A DNA stretch of 64,000 bases, taken from Aplidium turbinatum. Taxonomy: Eukaryota; Chordata; Ascidiacea; Aplousobranchia; Polyclinidae. A program made the position numbers and the translations under genes. Location: the NCBI GenBank assembly GCA_918807975.1, contig OU964930.1:13200372-13264371 (forward strand), in the 5' to 3' direction. Under the pieces are notes generated by a model. That model made no database searches. It saw nothing but the letters and a program-made list of their open reading frames with translations, and was not told where the DNA came from. Shown here piece by piece: positions 57,709 through 64,000 of the stretch (its first letter is position 1; each line of letters opens with the position of its first letter).

Positions 57709-60700
57709 CTAGACACCGTCAATGAAAGCCTGCCGGATGACACAGGCAGCTTTCTCAAGGTCTTCTTCGCACATTTCCACAGAAACTGCCACTCGGATAC
57801 TTGCTGGCCAATCAGAAAATAATTCTTCATGCTTTAACCGACTTGCAATCGTCAGGCAAACTCCGTTTCTCTGGCACTAAAGCGACAAAATATACTTGTT
57901 GGTTATGTTTAAAAAGTAAAAACAACTACAAAAACGCACAAAGGAACGCCTGAAGCCTATAGGCTAATCAAAAGTCATATTAATTCTTGAAGTAATTGTC
58001 CAACATATACAAACCAGTATTGCATATTACACAATTCGTGACATCCAGTGAGCATAGCTTAACACTTATTCAAAACATAATCTTGCTACGGTAAGCAAAA
58101 CCATACCGTGGTTAGTGGTTACATCTATTCAGCACACCGAGAATATTAAATAGAAATAATATTTTTATAGTTTCCTGTTTCTTTACAAGGTCAAAGACCA
58201 TATGAATTACGCAGGTGCAAGCAAGGGGCTGTTTTCACAATAACAATTTAAACAGGTGCACACTAACGTTTAAATGATACCATTGCAACCGACTAAGCCA
58301 ACATTTTCCTGCATATTGTCCATGTCTTATTTAAGACAAAGATGAAAACATTACTTGTTCAACAACTCGGGACAAAAAATTCAAATCTTCTTCTGGTGAA
58401 ACAGGAATTTTGCGGCGCAAGTGAAACGTTGGGGAATCCGGGTATCCAGTAAGTTCCAGGTTGGGAATTCTGAGTGAAAACGAATCAGTTACTTGGTGGA
58501 AAGATGGATTTGTTCAATGCGTTGTTGCTTCGCGTGCAAGCGTTTCGGTAAACGCCGTCTGTTTCTAGTTTCATGGATAAACTCAAAGTGTCCACTGGCC
58601 CAGAAATAAAATTATCAGCTTGAGATCATGACCTCTGAGCATGGAAAAACTTGATTAAACGGGCTACCTTATTAAGACAGTGACAATAAACTGCATAGTA
58701 AATGCCCAAGAATTAGAAAACAGTTGGAGGAAATGGAAGCAATCATCAATCTATTTCTACAAAAACGCAAGAGGAAAATGAGAGTAAACCAGTTGACAAT
58801 CTCTGCCTTCACAAAGTATATGATCAAGGACATTAAAAAAATACTCATAGAAAAAAAAATACTCATAACAATTATGCGCAAATCTGCATAAAAAATGAAG
58901 TACTTTGGGATATGATACAATTTTGGTAAAGAGGTGACTTTCTTCAACCATATACAGATAAAACCAAGCAACCACACGGCATTTAACATAATAACTTACA
59001 TTTAAACTGAACTTAAGTATAAACTACGAACGTTTTCGGCCATACATGCACAATTACACATGTTAGCCCTTTTCGAGTTACAACGAAAAATAACTGATTT
59101 TACATCTACATTGAAGACAAATAACTGATCTACAGTACACAATGCATTGAAAAACGGAGATGAGGCTGCCAACTGGGAGATGAGGCTGCCAACTGTTCGA
59201 AGATTACATTTTGACATAAGAGAACATGGTTTATGGGCGGTTGTGGGCTATCCACTGAATGTCATTCAATACGTTTGCTGCAAATTAGACAACTTCTAAC
59301 ACTTAAAAACCTTACATTGTACTGGTCCCTTCGAACAAACTGTCAACAAATTCACTTTTAGCATGTCATCACATATCTTTTTACTTCAAACCATCAGCCA
59401 CTCAGTACTTACTTGGTTAAAAGTGACTGCATCAGTCTGCCATTTGAACGTACTTTAGAAAACATATCTAGAGAAAACAAGAAATTCATTTTATTATAAA
59501 AACTGCCCCAATAGTGGGAACTTCACTGTGGAATTATTTTGGCTGAGACGCCATTCATAAAAACTTTTCTCTCCAATCGCAAGAACTAGAGCTGTATGTA
59601 AACTGTGATAATTACGCTTAATTTAAGCTAAAGCAATAGTTGTTGATGTTAACGTAACTCCTGCTTCATTTTTCACTGATTACATTGTTTGTTGTCCATA
59701 CAATCTGGCAACGTCTTCAAAATATAAAAAATGTCATAACTATAAACGGCATGAAATTTTGCCTTAAGTTAAGGTGAAAATCACATTGTTAGCAGAACAA
59801 GTTATCGGACCTGTGTCTTCATCCATGATTTTCAAAGCTTCCATTGTGCCCTGAGCTAATGCAGGAGGCAGGGATGCAGAGAAGACATAGCCTTGACCGG
59901 ACAGACACTGATGATCTACCACATAAGCTCTGCCACAGCAAAATCCTCCAGAAGAAGCGAGCGAGTTTTCCATGCTAGCACAGATCAGGTCCACCTTTTT
60001 AATCTAGAAATTAATACAAACAAATAAATTTATGAAGAAAATTTGTGACAAAAAACTATTTGACAATAAAGAGAGCAGCTTTAGCTATAGTGCAACGAAG
60101 CATCCCAGACAGACAAGCAACCATTTTTATATTGATTCAACATCTTCAAAATAATATATATGCATCATTGCATCTTAAGAAACCAGTGAACAAAAAGACT
60201 AGCCAAGATTTAAAAAGCATTTAATTGTCAGGAATCAACAGAAATCTGTTAAGAAAATTTGAATTATGAAATGTTTACTGGAATATTGAAGTGTTCAGTG
60301 ACACCACGACCATGCTTTCCCAGCACGCCGAACGAAAACGACTCCTCTACGAACAGACGGACTTTGTACTTGTACTTCAACTCTACAAGACGGGGCAAAT
60401 CACACAGCTGTCCAGTGTTCATGTAAATTCCTTCCACGATCATGAACTTTCTAGTCACAGACGCCTTTTTAGGATCCTGTACAAAATCAAAAAATCATGT
60501 GTTCCGTACTAGTAAGGTAAAACTACAGTAATAAAAGAAAAGTAACAAAAAGGTAAGCTAGGACACCAACTACGAGAATATAGGTACCGTACACAACATT
60601 CTAACACGGCCGACTTGTCGCAAGATAATTCACTGCGACCGACCTGTCGCAGAGACATCTAACGGCATCTCACCAAAAGGGTAACAAATGAAAACACAGC

Positions 60701-63138
60701 AAAGCTCTTAAAACTTTTTTTTAATAAAAAAGTAGTTTAGTTTCTATATACAACTTCATAAATACTTTCAAGTCGAGCTGGTGTTGCGCTTTAAGTTTCT
60801 TTTCTAAATCCTCAAGATCGTTGTGTTTGAAATAAACAATGTTACTTCTCGAAGCTAGTAATCCCTTCTGAATGGCAAAGTAGACTGCTTCATCACTGTA
60901 ACATGCAAGACATGGTTGAACATCGAAGAAAGTGGTTAACTTGTGATGTGAAAGCTAATATCTTGTAGCAAAAGTTAATTACCGGTACACAAAGACACAA
61001 ATGGTGTCTTTGTGTAATTAGCACACTGTTTGTGTACCATAAACATAAAACTACATGTTAGCAGGATCCATATATTATAAATGTAAAATTTTACTAAAAA
61101 CTTACGCAAATATTATATCTCCTCGTTTTGCATAAGCAGGAATAGCACTTGCAACAGTTGCAAATCCGTAAGAGTATATGATAGCCTTTTCGCAGCCCAT
61201 GAACTTTGCCAGCTGCTTCTCAAGTTCAACATGAACATCTAAAAAGATAATTCCATGTTAATTCCTATTTCATACTGAAAAAGTTAATAAACTATTGCAA
61301 GAATGACAAATAATGTTAAGTAATTCTGCAAAAATGGAAAGAGCAGTATTATCATTGTTCATTTAAGATAAAAAGTGTCAAGAAACTAAGCTCACAAAAT
61401 TTGCAGCAGCACAATATACACAAGCAAACCTTACACAGTAAGTAGCTGAAAGATATTTTTAAGAATGATTTAATTTGCACAGCTTAGCAAACAGTAACAC
61501 ACCTACTGTCCCATAAAAAGCTCTTGGGCCACATGCCCCAACACCATACTTCAAAATGCAACGAGAAGATGCTTCTCCAATCTTAGAGTTGCTTGAAAGT
61601 CCAAGAAAATTGTTCGATGCCAAATTTAAACACTCGTAGTCATCAATATTAATGATTTTGTTTGGTCGGCTGAAATAAAATCTTAAATTAATTTACTGAC
61701 ATTTGGTTAAACTGGTTAATACTAAAGTCAGTTTATTTTTTAGTTGACAGAAGTGATAGCGCCGTCAACTATTTTGCCGATTTTAAGCATCAAGCGCTTT
61801 GCGTCATTTTTTGTTTTCATGGAAAATCTCGTTTCACAATGTATTCTGGCCAGCGCGACTCATCCGAATTATCCGCTTTTGCGTTGGTTCGAATGGCTAC
61901 CTGGAATACAAGCGGAAGAAGCTCGCCAAATGGTGATCAGTGATCACTCATATTGTGAGCAGTATGCGAGAACGAGGGATCAGAGAGAGAAAGCGAAAAA
62001 TCAATGAATGTCATCGCGGAGTTTGGAGAAACTTTATTTTAAGAGCTCTATGCCCCTGAAAAGAGCGATGTTGGTGCAGTGGACCTCGTTAAAATAAGAT
62101 TTATATATATATGCTAAGCCATCACAGCACGCTTGGAACAGTGATAGGCTACCTTTCCGAGTAAACGTTTTCAAGGCTTGTTTTTGAAATACAACACACC
62201 AATGCCATTCAGTGCTGCTGTGGAACGCATGTTTTCACTTGGAAAGGACATTATGCGAAATATGATATATGAAAAAAGGACATACCAAATGCAGCAGATT
62301 GTCAGACAAATGTATTGAAATGCTTGTGTTTCTACAAAGAAATAACTAATAAGCTAAAGCAGCTAATTACAATACAGTCTCAAAACATAAAACCTGCTCT
62401 CTATTTATAGCTATTGTTAGCGTACACTTGGTTGAAATACTTCCGTTTTGTGAGCAACTGGCTAAAATAGCGCTAGAAATTAGCACTAACGCCGTCAATT
62501 TCTTTAAGAGCTGACGCAGTACTTTACGCCATAAAGTTTTTAGGCAATTCGCACTGACGCCGTCAATTTATTTCATTGACGCGTACAACACTGTGTATGA
62601 TAAATGTTGTTTTGCACATTAATGAGAAAAGTCCATCACAGGTACATTTACCAAATACTGTAAGAACCAATTAGGTATTGTTACTCCAAATCTGCTTTTG
62701 AATGCAAGGCTTTGTTCAAACGGTATCATAATTGTTGTACAATCTACATTCAGAAATGTGCACCTTTCCGAGAAAATATAACCACTGTCAATACTTTAAT
62801 TGCAAATTATATATAAAATCTAAATATTAGGTGTCATGATTTGACAATAAACTTAGATTACAAAAACTGCACAAGTTTTATTCAGTGTCTACCTATATAC
62901 GATACAAAAATGCAACAGTTAGTACGACATACCCAGTTACAAGACGATATGGCACAGAATTAGCAAGAGTTTGTTCCAGCGGTGGTACCAAAGGATCAGG
63001 TTTCCATTCAGCAATAAGGTCTTCTTTTTCTTGTTTGGTTAAAGAAATTCTCTGATGAATTTTATAACTTTTGAAGAATATGAGGCGAGCTATCCAAACT
63101 ACAAGCAGCCCTTCAAGAATGAGGTGATATAAAGGGGC
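57709..63138 (-). CDS. SPTLC1: Serine palmitoyltransferase subunit 1, copy B (first exon not found)
   Basis: Nine exons: 62,933-63,138; 61,503-61,669; 61,106-61,238; 60,766-60,895; 60,279-60,476; 59,811-59,994; 59,413-59,467; 58,355-58,469; 57,709-57,876. Each internal exon has exactly the length and phase of its partner in copy A. With an 18-codon first exon the protein would be 469 residues. Landmarks: [54 protein letters not shown] (Gly to Ala after the Arg), [20 protein letters not shown] and [19 protein letters not shown]. It has no early stop and all splice sites hold, so it is probably functional, as a paralogue of the non-catalytic SPT subunit. The first coding exon is not recognised between 63,139 and 64,000 and may be outside. 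Intron 2 carries a hAT remnant. The start of exon 10 is almost identical to copy A. Confidence 0.93.
61744..62345 (+). mobile_element. hAT transposase fragment in intron 2 of SPTLC1 copy B
   Basis: A plus-strand frame at 61,744-62,007 includes [20 protein letters not shown] and a tail ([20 protein letters not shown]). After stops, 62,195-62,260 reads [20 protein letters not shown], the hallmark of the hAT dimerisation domain (TPIPSSAAVERLFSVGKDI). It is opposite in orientation to SPTLC1. No TIR or target duplication was found, so it is an old fragment. Confidence 0.75.
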
Positions 63139-63674
63139 CTGAAAAAAATTTTTGTAATGGTCAAAACTAGTTAAACATAAAAGCTTATGTCCCAATGACA
63201 GTATGCGAGTGAAAAACAAAATTAGGTTTTCAAAAGCAATAATGATAGCACAGAAGAGAAAAAAGGCAAACTGATAGATATGAACAAAAACTTTAATAAC
63301 CAAACTTATGCTTCCATCCAGCAGCATTAACAAAAATTTTAACAACAAAAAAATAAGAAACGATTGATTTATTCTGAATGACAAGTCACAACAAAAAGAC
63401 GAAGTGGACATTGAAGTCAGCTGTTCTCTGAGTAATTAGCAGTGTAACCGAGATTACATTAAGCACCACCAACTTTGGCCTTGAGACAAGCTTGCTGCCT
63501 TGATGAAAAAACTAACATTTGAACACATATACCATCACGATACTAATGGATCGATAAAGGAAGACTAAGCTCATGGATTGGTGAAGAAGGAAAACTTATA
63601 AACCCAGTAACTCTCTGGCAGCTGCAAAATGTTTGAGCTGGAGTTAGGAAGGGCATCCAGAATATATTCTCCAT
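63139..63674. other. 5' flank or intron 1 of SPTLC1 copy B
   Basis: I looked for an 18-codon first exon with a donor in phase 0 and found none with the expected Trp-containing start. The open minus-strand frame that continues exon 2 up to 63,411 begins before the acceptor at 63,139 and is intron sequence. Confidence 0.4.
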
Positions 63675-64000
63675 CAGTGGTTCTCAAACTTTCTTTGTTG
63701 CAATGCCTTTACAGAAGTTTGCAGGACTTTCGATGCACCCAGCAATAGGAAATTCAGTAATTTCTATTTATGTGTCTCCAGCCTTCATTTGGCTGGCAGC
63801 AAAGTGAATTACAATTGTATGATTGTTAAATCATAATCAATAGCTATAGTTTTATAGCAATGAGATCAAATGCACATTGCACATATCAAGAAAGAATTAA
63901 ACAATAAATATTATATATATATATACTATTAATACTACAAAAGTGCTCAATGCCAAGCAGAGCAAATATTTATTCTATTTGAATAAGGACCTTCTGATGA
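63675..64000. mobile_element. hAT-like element, left end only
   Basis: Starts CAGTGGTTCTCAAACTTTC, the same TIR type as the element at 44,280. The right end is not reached before the window stops, so the length is unknown. Confidence 0.5.

Noticed and set aside
62893-63411. 172-codon minus-strand frame that includes SPTLC1 exon 2
   Set aside because: Residues before the acceptor at 63,139 are hydrophobic AT-rich translation with no similarity to SPTLC1; exon 2 begins at 63,138 in the same phase as in copy A.
1-64000. CRISPR array, operon, riboswitch or prokaryotic features
   Set aside because: All genes have spliceosomal introns and eukaryotic families; no regularly spaced short repeats with unique spacers were seen.

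Overview
This 64 kb window is nuclear DNA of an intron-rich animal. The genes are split by canonical GT-AG introns, the base composition is AT-rich, and long stretches hold only transposable elements and tRNA-derived SINEs. The conserved genes (two SPTLC1-type genes, NDUFA7, RMI2, SNAPC5, an endofin/SARA-type gene, an Atonal-type bHLH gene, a C2H2 zinc-finger gene) fit an invertebrate deuterostome. An ascidian is a reasonable guess, but the sequence alone does not prove it.

Layout. 1.2-3.9 kb (minus): the first two coding exons of a ZFYVE9/ZFYVE16-type (SARA/endofin) gene, whose FYVE domain must lie left of the window. 4.3-12.7 kb: a repeat-dense block with a LINE broken by two solo LTRs, then five copies of a 371-bp tandem repeat interrupted by a P-type DNA transposon. 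15.9-19.1 kb (plus): a six-finger C2H2 gene in four exons. 22.8-24.4 kb (minus): a complete four-exon NDUFA7 gene built from exons of 47 to 153 bp. 25.6-28.2 kb: a DNA transposon with about 440-bp terminal inverted repeats, a perfect 8-bp target duplication and a decayed, unassigned transposase. 28.5-30.6 kb (minus): two small single-exon genes, SNAPC5 and RMI2.

30.8-38.3 kb is again repeats: three tRNA-derived SINE families, two hAT-like elements with perfect 8-bp duplications, and a composite element holding a 5'-truncated LINE and a SINE. An empty-site copy of that composite lies at 42.3 kb. 40.0-46.1 kb (plus): an Atonal-type bHLH gene whose second intron carries two hAT elements. 50.1-63.1 kb (minus): two tandem SPTLC1-type genes with the same exon lengths and phases. 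The upstream copy in map order is complete (474 codons before the stop); the second lacks only its short first exon in this window.

The genes do not form a pathway. SPTLC1 (sphingolipid synthesis), NDUFA7 (complex I), RMI2 (BLM-TOP3A-RMI complex) and SNAPC5 (snRNA transcription) are unrelated housekeeping genes; the bHLH and zinc-finger genes are regulators. All functions are inferred from protein family recognition by eye; no database search was run.
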